A stretch of DNA of 64,000 bases from Solibacillus sp040273735 (GCF_040273735.1 NZ_JBELZM010000002.1:354833-418832); one strand, 5' to 3'; shown: positions 44,633 through 53,132, numbered from the stretch's first letter. A program made the numbers and translations. The notes: generated by a model from the letters alone, not told the origin.

Positions 44633-44665
44633 GTGATTAATAATTATTCTAAATGAGGTGAGCAT

Positions 44666-44926
44666 ATGCAGTATGATCCAAAAGTATTGGCTCGAATGAA
44701 AAAAGTCGAAGGTCAGCTACGCGGCATTTTAAGGATGATGGAAGAAGAAAAGGACTGCAAAGATGTGATAACGCAACTAAGTGCTGTCCGTTCTGCTGTT
44801 GACCGTACAATCGGTGTCATCGTGACGGATAATTTAGTCGAATGTCTTTCAAAAGAAGATGCTGATACAATCGATAAAAATGCTATGGTCAAACAGGCAG
44901 TAGATTTACTAGTAAAAAGTCGATAA
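44666..44926 (+). CDS. cstR: CstR-type persulfide-sensing repressor (CsoR family)
   Basis: An 86-residue all-helical DUF156 protein. The thiol pair is Cys31 (EKDCKDV) and Cys60 (DNLVEC). The copper ligand His of CsoR (DHLxxC) is Asn56 here, the diagnostic difference of CstR. CstR forms di- or trisulfide bridges with sulfane sulfur and then leaves its operator. Operators O1 and O2 lie upstream, and related sequences precede later genes of the cluster. AATGAGGTGAG precedes the ATG. Confidence 0.9.
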   Translation: MQYDPKVLARMKKVEGQLRGILRMMEEEKDCKDVITQLSAVRSAVDRTIGVIVTDNLVECLSKEDADTIDKNAMVKQAVDLLVKSR

Positions 44927-44948
44927 GGCTTTTTATTTTTAAAATATA

Positions 44949-44966
44949 TTATACCTATAGGGGTAG
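44949..44966. promoter_or_regulatory. CstR-like half-palindrome O3
   Basis: TTATACC-TATA-GGGGTAGG lies between cstR and the first DsrE gene and partly overlaps that gene's ribosome site. It resembles O1 and O2 but is less perfect. Confidence 0.45.
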
Positions 44967-44977
44967 GGGGACTTTAA

Positions 44978-45454
44978 TTGGAAAAGAAAAGAACAACAAT
45001 CGTATTATTCAGCGGTGATTACGATAAGGCAATGGCTGCTTACATTATTGCAAACGGTGCGGCTGCATATGATCATGAGGTAACAATTTTTCATACCTTC
45101 TGGGGTATCAATGCATTACGAAAACAAGAACCCGTAACTGTTAAAAAAGGGTTCCTTGAAAAAATGTTTGCCAAAATGATGCCGCGTGGTGCAGAAAAAC
45201 TAGGGCTATCAAAAATGCAGATGCTCGGCATGGGGCCAAAAATGATCAAACATGTAATGAATAAGCATAACGCCTTAACATTGACACAACTCGTAGAAAT
45301 GGCGCAGGAACAGGACATTAAGCTTGTGACATGTACGATGACGATGGATTTATTGGGACTTCAAAAAGAAGAATTGCTGGATGGCATTGAATACGCGGGT
45401 GTAGCGGCCTATTTAGCGGATGCGGAAGACGGGAACGTAAACCTATTCATATAA
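44978..45454 (+). CDS. DsrE/DsrF/DrsH-like sulfur-trafficking protein 1
   Basis: 158 residues of the DsrE fold. A conserved Cys119 in TCTMTMDLLGL is the probable persulfide carrier. A Met-rich insertion (about 60-97) distinguishes it from the shorter paralogue downstream. The TTG start is served by TAGGGGGAC about seven bases upstream. It presumably accepts or passes sulfane sulfur among the rhodanese and TusA proteins of this cluster. Confidence 0.85.
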   Translation: MEKKRTTIVLFSGDYDKAMAAYIIANGAAAYDHEVTIFHTFWGINALRKQEPVTVKKGFLEKMFAKMMPRGAEKLGLSKMQMLGMGPKMIKHVMNKHNALTLTQLVEMAQEQDIKLVTCTMTMDLLGLQKEELLDGIEYAGVAAYLADAEDGNVNLFI

Positions 45455-45464
45455 GGGGTGTCAT

Positions 45465-45806
45465 ATGGAAACAATAATATTAATTGCCGTGATTGTGGCC
45501 TTTTTTGCCTGGCGCATGAAGCCGGCAAAAGGTGTCAAAACCATTTCAACGGCACAGCTGAAAGCAATGATTAATGACAAGGATAAAGTGTTTGTTGATG
45601 TACGTACACCTGCTGAGTATAAAGCACGTAATGTAAAGCAATTTAAAAATATTCCGCTTGGTTCGGACTTGACAAAACTGCCAAAAGATAAAGAAATTGT
45701 CGTCATTTGTCAGAGCGGCATGCGTTCAAAGCAAGCATGCAATCAACTGAAAAAATTAGGCTATAAACAAGTTATAAATGTTCGTGGCGGCATGAGTGCA
45801 TATTAA
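45465..45806 (+). CDS. Membrane-anchored rhodanese
   Basis: A 113-residue single rhodanese domain behind an N-terminal helix (residues 1-16). Catalytic Cys82 lies in ICQSGMRS. Sulfurtransferase, carrying a persulfide on this Cys, probably tethered to the membrane's inner face. AAGGGGTGTC precedes the ATG. It follows the DsrE gene by ten bases. Confidence 0.87.
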   Translation: METIILIAVIVAFFAWRMKPAKGVKTISTAQLKAMINDKDKVFVDVRTPAEYKARNVKQFKNIPLGSDLTKLPKDKEIVVICQSGMRSKQACNQLKKLGYKQVINVRGGMSAY

Positions 45807-45816
45807 GGAGGAAATC

Positions 45817-46116
45817 ATGATGAAAACTATTTTACCGAAAGAAGTACAATCAAAATTAGAAGCCGGTGATGCGGTTCATTTAATCGACGTTCGTGAAGTA
45901 GCGGAAGTAGAGGCAGGTCATATTCCTGGGGTTACCCATATTCCGCTAGGATTACTGGAATTCCGTATGCACGAGTTAGATAAGAAAATACCGTATATAA
46001 TGGTTTGCCGTTCTGGTGGACGCAGCGGTCAGGCAACTGCCTTTTTAGAGTCACAAGGATTTGACGTGACAAATATGACTGGTGGAATGCTCGAATGGAA
46101 TGGCGAAGTTAAGTAA
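45817..46116 (+). CDS. Single-domain rhodanese
   Basis: A 99-residue cytosolic sulfurtransferase with Cys64 in VCRSGGRS and the entry motif IDVREVAEVEAGHIPG. AAGGAGG precedes a double ATG, and either Met is possible. It is the second of four rhodanese domains in the cluster. Confidence 0.88.
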   Translation: MMKTILPKEVQSKLEAGDAVHLIDVREVAEVEAGHIPGVTHIPLGLLEFRMHELDKKIPYIMVCRSGGRSGQATAFLESQGFDVTNMTGGMLEWNGEVK

Positions 46117-46139
46117 GTAAAATTTTTTTAAATTAAATA

Positions 46140-46155
46140 ATACCCATGCTGGTAT
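46140..46155. promoter_or_regulatory. CstR-like sequence O4
   Basis: ATACC-CATGCT-GGTAT after an AT-rich stretch, 18 bases before the TusA-rhodanese start. Spacing differs from O1/O2, so the match is weaker. It could be an internal promoter operator. Confidence 0.4.
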
Positions 46156-46172
46156 ATAAGTGGAGGAAAAAG

Positions 46173-46733
46173 ATGATTAAATCAGACGTACAACTTGATG
46201 CAAAAGGTTTAGCTTGCCCAATGCCGATTGTCAAAACGAAAAAAGCAATGAATAACGTGGCAGAAGGGCAAGTGCTGGAAATACAGGCAACAGACAAAGG
46301 TTCTGTGGCGGATTTGGCCGCATGGTCGAATACAGTCGGTCATCAATATATCGGTTCGAATGAAGTAGATGGTGTGTTTTATCACTATATCCGAAAATGT
46401 AATCCTGAAATGAGTGAAGCAGCGGAAAAATCATATGAACAAACGATTTCAAATGAAGATGCCGTGATGGAAGGGGGGTTAATTTTGGATGTCCGTGAAG
46501 CAGCAGAATATGCTTTCGGCCATATCCCAGGGGCAAAATCAATTCCTATGGGCGAATTAGCAACACGAATGGATGAACTCGATAAAGACGTAACAATTTA
46601 TGTTATTTGCCGAACAGGAACACGCTCGGATTTGGCAGCCAAACAACTCGCTGAAGCAGGATTTTCAAAAGTATACAACGTCTTGCCTGGTATGACAGGT
46701 TATGAAGGCGAATTGAAGAAAGAGGTAGAGTAA
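46173..46733 (+). CDS. TusA-rhodanese fusion sulfurtransferase
   Basis: 186 residues: a TusA domain (1-75; Cys15 in LACPMPIVK carries the persulfide) joined to a rhodanese domain (about 98-186; Cys146 in VICRTGTRS). It resembles CstA-type multidomain sulfurtransferases that relay sulfane sulfur to the dioxygenase. TGGAGGAAA precedes this ATG. An ATG nine codons upstream falls inside operator-like DNA. Confidence 0.88.
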   Translation: MIKSDVQLDAKGLACPMPIVKTKKAMNNVAEGQVLEIQATDKGSVADLAAWSNTVGHQYIGSNEVDGVFYHYIRKCNPEMSEAAEKSYEQTISNEDAVMEGGLILDVREAAEYAFGHIPGAKSIPMGELATRMDELDKDVTIYVICRTGTRSDLAAKQLAEAGFSKVYNVLPGMTGYEGELKKEVE

Positions 46734-46734
46734 T

Positions 46735-47130
46735 ATGACAAACAAAGTAGCAATTATTGCAGCAAACGGTGGGCTTTTCGATGCTTATAAAGTGTTTAAT
46801 ATCGCAACGGCAGCAGCAGCTTCTGAAAAAGAAGTAGCCATCTTTTTCACATTTGAAGGTCTTAATTTAATTCATAAACAAGGGATGAATGCACTTGAAA
46901 TGCCTGCTGGCAAAGGACACTTTGCGGAAGGCTTTGCTAACGCAAATGTACCGGCAATCCCTCAATTAGTGGAAATGGCACAGGATTTAGGAGTGACATT
47001 CATTGCCTGCCAAATGACGATGGACGTGATGGGTCTGACAAAAGAAGATTTTGTGGATGATATTGAAGTAGGTGGCGCTGTTACATTCCTTGAATACGCA
47101 AAGGATGCAGCACCAACATTAACGTTTTAA
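46735..47130 (+). CDS. DsrE-like sulfur carrier 2
   Basis: A 131-residue DsrE-fold protein with Cys92 in ACQMTMDVMGL, matching Cys119 of the longer paralogue at the start of the cluster. It starts one base after the TusA-rhodanese stop, so the two are probably coupled. No membrane segment. Confidence 0.86.
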   Translation: MTNKVAIIAANGGLFDAYKVFNIATAAAASEKEVAIFFTFEGLNLIHKQGMNALEMPAGKGHFAEGFANANVPAIPQLVEMAQDLGVTFIACQMTMDVMGLTKEDFVDDIEVGGAVTFLEYAKDAAPTLTF

Positions 47131-47153
47131 CGTAAAAATTTTTAGTTTAAAAT

Positions 47154-47170
47154 ATACCTATGGGGGTAAT
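47154..47170. promoter_or_regulatory. CstR-like sequence O5
   Basis: TATACC-TATGG-GGGTAAT lies in the gap before the dioxygenase gene and contains its G-rich ribosome site. A bound repressor could affect both transcription and, if retained in RNA, nothing at all; only DNA binding is implied. Confidence 0.45.
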
Positions 47171-47174
47171 TCGG

Positions 47175-48302
47175 ATGACAGTAACAGCATGGACAGCCGC
47201 ACAAGTTGCGCGAAAAGTAATTGATAATAAAGAGTTGTTTATTTTAGATGTTCGTAATGAAGATGCATTTAAAGACTGGAAAATTGATGGTCACAAATTT
47301 GATTATTTAAATATTCCTTACTTTGAACTGTTGGATGGGGTAGAAGAAATTTTACCGCAAATTCCTGCCGAAAAAGAAGTATTGGTTGTATGTGCTAAAG
47401 AAGGATCATCTATCATGGTAGCAGAAATGTTAGCTGATGCTGGTCGTGAAGTTGGCTATTTAGAAGGTGGTATGAAGTCTTGGTCAATGTACCTTGAGCC
47501 AATTAAAGTCGGCAATCTGACTAACGGAGGAGAGTTATACCAATTCGTACGTTTAGGTAAAGGCTGTCTTTCTTACATGGCCATTTCTGAAGGCGAAGCT
47601 GCGATCATCGACGCAGTACGCTTCACAGATGTATTCACAAAGTTCGCTGAAGATAAAGGTGTTGAGATTAAACACGTTTTCGATACACACTTGCACGCTG
47701 ACCACATTTCTGGTGGTCGTCACATCGCTGCTGCTACAGGTGCAACATACTACTTACCACCGAAAGATGCAGAAGAAGTGGTATTTGACTACGCACCACT
47801 TGAAGACGGTTTAAAAGTACAATTAGGTGCTTCTGAAATCGAAGTAGGCGCACTTTATTCACCTGGTCACACCATTGGTTCAACATCATTTGTCATCGAT
47901 GGTAAATATTTATTAACAGGTGACATTCTGTTCATCGATTCAATCGGTCGTCCAGACTTAGCTGGACTTGCTGAAGACTGGGTTGGTGACTTACGCGAAA
48001 CATTATACTCTCGCTACCGCACATTAGCAGAAGACTTAATCGTATTACCGGCTCACTTTATGATCATTGACGAGCTAAACGAAGACGGCACAGTGGCAAA
48101 ACGTTTAGGCGACTTATTCGCTGAAAACCACGGTTTAAATGTGGAAGACGAAGAAGTATTCCGCTCAATGGTAACAGATAACTTACCACCACAACCGAAT
48201 GCATACCAAGAAATTCGCCACGTTAACATGGGTAAAATTACACCTGATAACGACGAACAAACAGAAATGGAAATCGGTCCAAACCGTTGCGCAGTACGCT
48301 AA
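47175..48302 (+). CDS. Rhodanese-persulfide dioxygenase fusion (CstB-like)
   Basis: Oxidises low-molecular-weight persulfide to sulfite and thiol. 375 residues. The N-terminal rhodanese-like domain has Cys73 in VCAKEGSS. The metallo-beta-lactamase domain (about 115-330) has T-H172-L-H174-A-D176-H177, SPGH232 and TGD250, the non-heme iron set of ETHE1/CstB enzymes. In Staphylococcus CstB the dioxygenase comes first and sulfurtransferase domains follow; the order is reversed here. The ribosome site GGGGGT lies within O5. Confidence 0.87.
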   Translation: MTVTAWTAAQVARKVIDNKELFILDVRNEDAFKDWKIDGHKFDYLNIPYFELLDGVEEILPQIPAEKEVLVVCAKEGSSIMVAEMLADAGREVGYLEGGMKSWSMYLEPIKVGNLTNGGELYQFVRLGKGCLSYMAISEGEAAIIDAVRFTDVFTKFAEDKGVEIKHVFDTHLHADHISGGRHIAAATGATYYLPPKDAEEVVFDYAPLEDGLKVQLGASEIEVGALYSPGHTIGSTSFVIDGKYLLTGDILFIDSIGRPDLAGLAEDWVGDLRETLYSRYRTLAEDLIVLPAHFMIIDELNEDGTVAKRLGDLFAENHGLNVEDEEVFRSMVTDNLPPQPNAYQEIRHVNMGKITPDNDEQTEMEIGPNRCAVR

Positions 48303-48331
48303 TTTAGTTAGCAATGAGATGTTACACCAAT

Positions 48332-48372
48332 GCGTGCCTCACGCTCAAGAGGCACGCAACCGTGTTACACGG
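48332..48372. other. Two small hairpins between the dioxygenase and tusA
   Basis: GCGTGCCTC/GAGGCACGC with an eight-base loop, then CCGTG-TTA-CACGG. No T run follows. They could slow or process the transcript between these genes. Confidence 0.45.
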
Positions 48373-48424
48373 TAAACTTATAGATTGCTTACAACAAACA
48401 AATTTAAGAATAGAGGAATTTCAA

Positions 48425-48652
48425 ATGAATATTACACAAACATTAGATGCAAAAGGCTTAGCATGTCCAATGCCAATCGTAAAAACGAAAAAGGCGATTG
48501 ATAAAATAAACTCTGGTGAAGTACTAGAAGTTTTAGTAACAGATAAAGGCGCATTAAATGACTTCAAGGCATGGGCAGGTGCAGGCGGCCACACTATCGT
48601 AGAACAAAAAGAAGAAGCAGGCGTCCTGTACTTCTATATTCAAAAAGCATAA
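48425..48652 (+). CDS. TusA-family sulfur carrier
   Basis: 75 residues with Cys14 in KGLACPMPIVKTKKA. It is almost the same over the first 25 residues as the TusA half of the fusion upstream, suggesting duplication. It passes persulfide sulfur. AGAGGAATTTC precedes this ATG. An in-frame start 37 codons earlier runs through two hairpins and was rejected. Confidence 0.88.
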   Translation: MNITQTLDAKGLACPMPIVKTKKAIDKINSGEVLEVLVTDKGALNDFKAWAGAGGHTIVEQKEEAGVLYFYIQKA

Positions 48653-48657
48653 GAAAA

Positions 48658-48730
48658 TAGCGGGTAGATGAAGCTTCTACTCGCTATATCTTTATTCAGC
48701 GGGTGTATACAAACGCCCGCTGAATAAAGA
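48658..48730. repeat. Double hairpin, relative of the 12.7 kb element
   Basis: TAGCGGGTAGA/TCTACTCGCTA (one G-T), then a perfect 15-bp stem (48689-48703 with 48716-48730) over a 12-base loop. The second stem contains ATTCAGCGG/CCGCTGAAT, as does the 17-bp stem after meaB. No proper T run follows. Confidence 0.5.
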
Positions 48731-48798
48731 TAAACCACTGCTGAGTTCGTAATTACTTGGCTGGGGCATAAATTGAATTTTTGAAAGAAGGAAAACAT

Positions 48799-49584
48799 AT
48801 GGAAATCGATTTATCATTTATGTATATAGCCGTCATATTCGGGCTTGGATTTATCGGATCGTTTCTATCCGGAATGCTAGGGGTCGGCGGTTCAATCATT
48901 AAATACCCGTTGCTGCTCTATATTCCGCCAATGTTCGGTTTGGTTGCATTTACCGCACATGAAGTTTCCGGAATTAGTGCTGTACAAGTATTATTCGCAT
49001 CACTTGCAGGTGTTTGGGCTTACCGGAAAAGCGGATTGTTAAATAGAGAGCTCATCTTATATATGGGGGTGGCGATATTATTCGGCAGTTTCATAGGCAG
49101 TTACGGCTCAGGATTTTTATCTGAAGATGCGGTAAATATTGTGTATGGTCTATTGGCCGTCATTGCTGCTGTTATGATGTTTATACCGAGAAAAACAGTT
49201 GAAAATGCAACAGAAATTACATTCAATAAAGTATTGGCGAGTTCGCTTGCACTTATTGTCGGTATCGGATCAGGCGTTGTCGGAGCAGCCGGCGGATTCT
49301 TACTCGTACCGATTATGTTGACGGTGTTAAAAATTCCAACACGTATTACAATTGCGACAAGTTTGGCAATTACATTCATCTCATCGATCGGTGGCAGTGT
49401 CGGCAAAGTGATGACAGGCCAGGTCGACTATTGGCCGGCTTTCATTATGATTATTTCGAGTATCATCGCTGCTCCACTTGGTGCAAAAGTCGGTCAGAAA
49501 ATGAATGTTAAAATACTGCAATGGCTGCTTGCAATCATGATTGGTGCAACAGCTATTAAAATATGGATAGATATTTTAAAATAA
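48799..49584 (+). CDS. TauE/SafE family sulfite/sulfur-anion exporter
   Basis: 261 residues, about eight helices in two repeats: GFIGSFLSGMLGVGGSIIKYP in the first half and VGIGSGVVGAAGGFLLVPIML in the second, the TauE signature. With CstR, sulfurtransferases and a dioxygenase it fits the cst operon's transporter, exporting sulfite or similar products. GAAGGAAAAC precedes the ATG. Preceded by a double hairpin and closed by a strong terminator. Confidence 0.9.
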   Translation: MEIDLSFMYIAVIFGLGFIGSFLSGMLGVGGSIIKYPLLLYIPPMFGLVAFTAHEVSGISAVQVLFASLAGVWAYRKSGLLNRELILYMGVAILFGSFIGSYGSGFLSEDAVNIVYGLLAVIAAVMMFIPRKTVENATEITFNKVLASSLALIVGIGSGVVGAAGGFLLVPIMLTVLKIPTRITIATSLAITFISSIGGSVGKVMTGQVDYWPAFIMIISSIIAAPLGAKVGQKMNVKILQWLLAIMIGATAIKIWIDILK

Positions 49585-49599
49585 TAAATAGTGTAACGG

Positions 49600-49631
49600 G
49601 TGAAGCTGCAGGTTCAGCTTCACTTTTTTTT
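49600..49631 (+). terminator. Terminator of the sulfur cluster
   Basis: GTGAAGCTG and CAGCTTCAC form a perfect stem over CAGGTT, followed by T8. Confidence 0.93.
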
Positions 49632-49637
49632 ATTACC

Positions 49638-49715
49638 TTCACAAAGGCTCAATATATTTTTACAAATCCAGCAATCCAGATTTACAAAAGAACTTTACAA
49701 TGAAATCGAATTACA
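49638..49715 (+). promoter_or_regulatory. Cluster of TTNACA hexamers (candidate PhoP box) before alkaline phosphatase
   Basis: TTCACA at 49638, TTTACA at 49659, 49681 and 49694, and ATTACA at 49710. The first intervals are 21 and 22 bases, twice the 11-base period of Bacillus PhoP boxes; the later ones are less regular. Phosphate-starvation control of the phosphatase is a reasonable inference. Confidence 0.4.
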
Positions 49716-49747
49716 AATCAGCGGTTGCTTAGGAGGATATTTCATTG

Positions 49748-51403
49748 ATGAAGAACAAGAAAAAATGGTTTACTTATGCACTTGCGGGGACAGTAGCAGT
49801 ATCATCTCTTTCTGTTATGCAGTTCAATTCAGAGGCTGAAGCAAAACAGGCAAAAAAAGAGCCTACAAATGTCATCATGCTCGTGATGGACGGTTCCAGC
49901 AATAATGCGGTTTCGTTAGCACGCTGGTACAAAGGCGAGAGTCTTGCAATGGATAAAATTTTAACAGGTGGGGTGACAACTTATTCAGCCGAATCCGCTA
50001 TTACAGACTCGGCACCAGCTGGAACGGCTCTTGCTACAGGTCACAAATCAAACAGCGGATTTGTAGGGGTACTGCCATCCGTAATTGATATGCCGGGTGT
50101 AGAAGGAAATGAGGATGATGCATTTACACCAGTTGCAGGTGTGTTAGAAGGGGCGAAACAACTTGGCAAATCTACAGGGATCGTTTCTACTTCCGAAATT
50201 CAGCATGCGACACCAGCAAGCTTTTCTTCACATGTAACTTCTCGCAGTAACTATGACGATATCGGTGAGCAGCAAGTGTATCAAAATATGGACGTCATTC
50301 TTGGCGGTGGATATGATTACTTGAAATCAGAAAACCGGAAAGATGGCGAAAATCTAGTTAGTGTGATTGAAGAGAAAGGATATGACCTCATTACAACACG
50401 TGATGAGTTATTAACGACTAAATCCGATAAAATTTACGGCAGTTTTGCCGGCAGTTCTTTAGCATATGAACTAGATCGTATGAAAACCAATCCAAATGAG
50501 CCTTCGTTAGCAGAAATGACGTCAAAAGCGATTGATACGCTGAACAAAGATAAGGATGGATTCTTCCTTATGATCGAAGGCAGTAAAATCGACTGGGCTG
50601 CACATGCAAATGATCCAATCGGAATGGTTACGGATATTTTGTCATTCGATGATGCGGTAAATGAAGCGCTGAAATTTGCAAAAAAAGACAAAAATACGAT
50701 GGTTATAGCAGTAACAGATCACGGCAACAGCGGGATTACGATTGGTAATGAAAATACAAGCTCTACATATGACAAAATAAATATTTCCAATTATATTAAT
50801 CCATTGAAGAAGGCAACGATGACAGTCGAAGGCGCACTCAGCAACTTAAAGCCGGATCGTTCAAATTTAGTTGAAGTAGCTAAATTATACGGATTGGATA
50901 ATTTAACTGCAGAGGAAACGGCTGTCCTGAACGCAACAGAAACGAAGAAGCTTGCCGGTACTCTCGTTAATCTTTTATCAAAACGTGCGGATTTAGGATA
51001 CACTACTGGTGGTCATACGGGCGATGACGTGTTCCTGTACTCTTATGGACCAAAACGAATTTCCGGATTAGTTGACAATACCGATTTAGCAAAAGAAATG
51101 GCCAATTTCATGGGGATTAAATTGGATAAATTATCAAAAGATCTTTACACGAATGCAGAAGCAGCTTTGAATGGTAAAGGAATGACGACTTCAATCGATC
51201 TATCGGATAAAGAAAACGCGGTACTTGTAGTGAAGAAAGGTACGACTACTTTTGAAATCCCTGAAAATAAGGACTTAATCACTAAAAAAACAACGAGTAA
51301 ATCAGGCAAAGTAACAACAAGTGAAATTCAGACAAATACAATCAGTGTATACAATGAAAGCGGATTTTATGTTTCAAAAGAAACACTTAAGAATTTGAAT
51401 TAA
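49748..51403 (+). CDS. Alkaline phosphatase, secreted
   Basis: A 551-residue phosphomonoesterase exported to the wall or medium. Signal peptide about 1-32 (KKK, hydrophobic stretch, then ASA-like EAEAK). Metal Asp48 in MLVMDGSS, catalytic Ser88 in TDSAPAGTA with ATGHK, and later AVTDHGNSG and TTGGHTGDDV zinc sites. The C-terminal part is Lys/Thr-rich. TTNACA hexamers upstream suggest PhoP control. AGGAGGATA precedes; a TTG one codon earlier is an alternative start. Confidence 0.9.
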   Translation: MKNKKKWFTYALAGTVAVSSLSVMQFNSEAEAKQAKKEPTNVIMLVMDGSSNNAVSLARWYKGESLAMDKILTGGVTTYSAESAITDSAPAGTALATGHKSNSGFVGVLPSVIDMPGVEGNEDDAFTPVAGVLEGAKQLGKSTGIVSTSEIQHATPASFSSHVTSRSNYDDIGEQQVYQNMDVILGGGYDYLKSENRKDGENLVSVIEEKGYDLITTRDELLTTKSDKIYGSFAGSSLAYELDRMKTNPNEPSLAEMTSKAIDTLNKDKDGFFLMIEGSKIDWAAHANDPIGMVTDILSFDDAVNEALKFAKKDKNTMVIAVTDHGNSGITIGNENTSSTYDKINISNYINPLKKATMTVEGALSNLKPDRSNLVEVAKLYGLDNLTAEETAVLNATETKKLAGTLVNLLSKRADLGYTTGGHTGDDVFLYSYGPKRISGLVDNTDLAKEMANFMGIKLDKLSKDLYTNAEAALNGKGMTTSIDLSDKENAVLVVKKGTTTFEIPENKDLITKKTTSKSGKVTTSEIQTNTISVYNESGFYVSKETLKNLN

Positions 51404-51413
51404 ATGCTAAACT

Positions 51414-51446
51414 ATCCTCGCCAGCTCGTTTGGTGAGGATTTTTTA
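51414..51446 (+). terminator. Terminator after alkaline phosphatase
   Basis: ATCCTCGCCA pairs with TGGTGAGGAT (one G-T) over a seven-base loop and runs into T6. Confidence 0.9.
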
Positions 51447-51533
51447 TTTGAATTAGTCAGGGCAGTTTTTTAAAGGTAATCAATCATTTCATGTCGAAAC
51501 TAGGAAATAGCAGTTAAACATGGGGGTAAGGGA

Positions 51534-52046
51534 ATGCACGTCGAAACTGAAAGATTATTAATACGGAAATTTAACATGAACGATTTACAGGCGGTATATG
51601 AATATACATCCGATGCCAATGTGATGAAATATATACCTGAAGGGGTTTTTACAGAAAAAATTGCAAAAGAATTTATCGAACAAAATATGGGGGATGAAGC
51701 GGAAAAGTTCGCGGTCATATTGAAAGGTGAAAACACTTTGATTGGGCATATGTTTTTCGGTAAATATTTTGGCGATCATACATATGAAATTGGCTGGGTA
51801 TTCAATCCGAAATTTTATAATAAAGGCTATGCTACTGAAGCGGCTCACGCAATGTTACAATATGCCTTTGAAGAAATGCAGTTACATAGAGTGATCGCAA
51901 CTTGCCAGCCGCAAAATCCGCCATCATATCGTGTAATGGAAAAAATCGGCATGAGAAGGGAAGGCTATTTCAAAAAATGCATTCCAAACGGTGATGAGTG
52001 GTGGGATGAATACTATTACGCGATTTTGGGTGAAGAGTGGAAGTAA
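51534..52046 (+). CDS. GNAT acetyltransferase, RimJ/RimL-like
   Basis: 170 residues. METERLLIRKF-type start (HVETERLLIRKF), acetyl-CoA region NPKFYNKGYATEAAHAML, and ATCQPQNPPSYRVMEKIGM, all typical of RimJ/RimL proteins that acetylate protein N-termini or small amines. The acceptor is unknown. It probably forms a transcription unit with the next gene, 26 bases on. Confidence 0.85.
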   Translation: MHVETERLLIRKFNMNDLQAVYEYTSDANVMKYIPEGVFTEKIAKEFIEQNMGDEAEKFAVILKGENTLIGHMFFGKYFGDHTYEIGWVFNPKFYNKGYATEAAHAMLQYAFEEMQLHRVIATCQPQNPPSYRVMEKIGMRREGYFKKCIPNGDEWWDEYYYAILGEEWK

Positions 52047-52072
52047 GCTGCATCAAAAAGGGAGAAGAAATT

Positions 52073-52642
52073 ATGGCAGATCATACAACTAAGAGAAGAG
52101 TGATTTTAGATTTGGCAATCACTTTAGATGGATTGATTGAAGGAAAAAATGGTGAAATCGATTGGTGCATTATGGACCCGGAAATGAACTTTAACGACTT
52201 TTTGAATCAAGTTGATACAATTTTTTACGGCAGAAAAAGCTACGACTTATGGGGACACTATATTCCTGCAGAAGGGGGCTCCGACACCGAAAAAGAAATG
52301 TGGGAATTGGTTCATAGTAAGCAGAAATATGTGTTTTCCAGAACTCAAAATGGAATCGGCCATGAAGCAATATTTATAAATGATAACATCCGTGAAGAAG
52401 TGATGAAATTAAAGAATACACCTGGAAAAGATATATGGCTATATGGCGGAGCAAGCCTCATTACAACTTTTATCAATTTAGGGCTTGTTGATGAATTCAG
52501 ATTATCCATTCATCCAGTCGTATTGGGAGAAGGAAAACCGCTGTTTATCGATATTAAAGAGAGGTTAAATTTAAAAGTCGTGAATACAAGAACATTCACT
52601 TCTGGTGTTATACAAATCATTTATCGTTATGAAGGTAACTAA
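52073..52642 (+). CDS. Dihydrofolate reductase family protein (RibD C-terminal-like)
   Basis: A 189-residue NADPH-binding DHFR/RibD-C fold: RRVILDLAITLDGLIEGKNGEIDW, FYGRKSYDLWG, and WLYGGASLITTFINLGLVDEF, where GGA binds the dinucleotide. Such stand-alone proteins (YwjB/YyaP type) have unknown substrates. AAAAAGGGAG supports this ATG over a GTG inside the preceding gene. Confidence 0.85.
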   Translation: MADHTTKRRVILDLAITLDGLIEGKNGEIDWCIMDPEMNFNDFLNQVDTIFYGRKSYDLWGHYIPAEGGSDTEKEMWELVHSKQKYVFSRTQNGIGHEAIFINDNIREEVMKLKNTPGKDIWLYGGASLITTFINLGLVDEFRLSIHPVVLGEGKPLFIDIKERLNLKVVNTRTFTSGVIQIIYRYEGN

Positions 52643-52721
52643 TATCATTGTGAATTACAGGAGACAGACTCGAATCAATAAGCCGAAGTGGTTCTGAAAT
52701 GGTCCAAAAGGGGATTTACTA

Positions 52722-53132
52722 TTGATAAAACAAATTGTGGTTATATTGTTATCCTTGCTTTTGATAACCGGGTGTAATGACAGCGATATTAAACGGAATA
52801 CAGAAATTGAAGAAAGACTGCATTATTCGATTATTATGGTATCCGATAATAGTACAAGCAAAACTTATTTAAACACATTTGACGATTTCGAATGGGACAA
52901 GGCGTTTTTAGTTCAGCCTTATACGACACAAGAAGATATAGAAAAACAAATCGGCGTTAAATTTAAGGATTCAAGCAATATTGGTTCGAGGGATGATATT
53001 TATCTTTTGGTTTTTGTCGAAGAGGGTAAAGCAGTTCAGTATGCGGAAATTGAACGTTTACATACCACTTTTTCTTTAGGAGATAAAGAGTATCTTGAGC
53101 CTACAAATGATGTAATCTATATTGAAAGATAA
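52722..53132 (+). CDS. Hypothetical lipoprotein
   Basis: 136 residues. The signal peptide IVVILLSLLLITGC ends at the lipobox with Cys18. The rest is soluble and acidic, with no motif I recognise. It would be anchored on the outer face of the membrane. The TTG start follows AAAAGGGGA by about seven bases. Confidence 0.65.
   Translation: MIKQIVVILLSLLLITGCNDSDIKRNTEIEERLHYSIIMVSDNSTSKTYLNTFDDFEWDKAFLVQPYTTQEDIEKQIGVKFKDSSNIGSRDDIYLLVFVEEGKAVQYAEIERLHTTFSLGDKEYLEPTNDVIYIER

Noticed and set aside
48314..48424. N-terminal extension of the TusA gene
   Set aside because: It runs through two hairpins, has no ribosome site, and TusA proteins are normally about 75 residues.
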